NCBI GenBank assembly: GCA_949358305.1
Contig: OX442314.1
Coordinates: 31,481,118 to 31,545,117 of the forward strand
Reading direction: 5' to 3'
Length of the DNA stretch: 64,000 nt
DNA from: Strigamia acuminata
Taxonomy: Eukaryota; Arthropoda; Chilopoda; Geophilomorpha; Linotaeniidae
This document shows, one piece after another, positions 63,599 through 64,000 of the stretch (its first letter is position 1; each line of letters opens with the position of its first letter). The translations under genes and the position numbers were made by a program. The notes below the pieces were generated by a model. It did no database searches, was not told the origin of the DNA, and saw only the letters and a program-made list of their open reading frames with translations.

Positions 63599-64000
63599 CT
63601 GCAGTGCTCGGACGGCCACTTGTTCGCAGGACCCATGCAGGCGGAGATGCACACGAAGCCAGGACAATTATGGTACCAGTTAATTCCCATGCCTCGACCA
63701 GAGAGCGACTTCCCGCCCATCGTGCTGCGGAATGTTTTACCGCCCAACGTGTTCTCCAACGTGGTGCGCAAGATTCAGGAGGCGGCGCGCCGACATCCCT
63801 GTCGACACACCTCCTCCTGACCATCATTCTGGACGCCAACCTCAAGATCTTCGGTGCCTCAACCAGAAATGTCTCAAAGTGACGTACAGGTGACGAAAAT
63901 AGAAAAAGGAATAAATAAAATGCTAATTTCGTTCGTAAATGAAGGTTTTGCAAGGAACTGAACCACCTCCCGCTGCGCGGCGACGAGATCGAGCAAAAAC
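63599..64000 (+). pseudogene. RBR fragment (RING1-IBR exon and start of next exon), runs off the window
   Basis: Begins inside RING1 (LQCSDGHLF) and continues ESDFPPIVLRNVLPPNVFSN, with the zinc Cys after HLF lost and the IBR part frameshifted near 63.8 kb. The usual donor (TACAG|GTGACG) at about 63889 and the acceptor AATGAAG|GTTTTGCAAG at about 63945 are kept. Upstream exons are missing. Degenerate copy. Confidence 0.75.

Overview
This window is eukaryotic, most likely from an arthropod. Evidence: short introns of about 50-70 bp with GT-AG borders, AATAAA signals, metazoan-type genes (RNF216/TRIAD3-like RBR ligases, FHA-RING ligases, C2H2 zinc fingers, Sec23 and Cdc5 fragments), and Gypsy, BEL/Pao and L1/Tx1-type retroelements. 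The (AACCT)n motif, which matches the arthropod telomere unit TTAGG, occurs inside one small transposon. The species cannot be named from sequence alone.

Layout. 1-9.7 kb: the 3' end of a zinc-finger gene, a tiny gene for a secreted basic peptide, an almost complete RNF216-like RBR ubiquitin ligase, a MULE/SWIM transposase relic, a decayed RBR copy, and an apparently intact FHA-coiled coil-RING ligase. 9.7-46.5 kb: two diverged copies of one block (upstream region, C2H2 gene, Cdc5 fragment, membrane-protein exon, spacer, inverted zinc-finger remains). The block copies are separated and inflated by transposons: a 4.7-kb Gypsy, a 729-bp foldback MITE, a 6.3-kb LTR element carrying one 1,519-codon ORF and no recognisable polymerase (itself inside a small TA-flanked MITE), and a BEL/Pao element whose left LTR is split by a 10.9-kb Gypsy. 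Because the block is duplicated, several insertions have an empty site in the sister copy. 46.5-51.3 kb: an L1/Tx1-like LINE. 51.6-52.3 kb: a 30-bp minisatellite. 52.4-64 kb: copies of the secreted-peptide family, a MITE with telomere-like repeats, an inverted duplication holding two broken RBR copies, a broken FHA-RING copy, a long RBR paralogue that has lost RING2, a Sec23 remnant, and an RBR fragment running off the end.

Biology. Two E3 ligase families (RBR and FHA-RING) and a C2H2 family are expanding together by tandem and inverted duplication in a transposon-rich region. One RBR copy keeps all Cys/His of RING1-IBR-RING2, while a second long copy keeps RING1-IBR but lacks the catalytic RING2. 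The most novel candidate is the polymerase-less LTR element at 19.65-25.95 kb: no difference was noticed between its LTRs, it has a 4-bp target duplication, and its very long ORF is uninterrupted and matches nothing I recognise.
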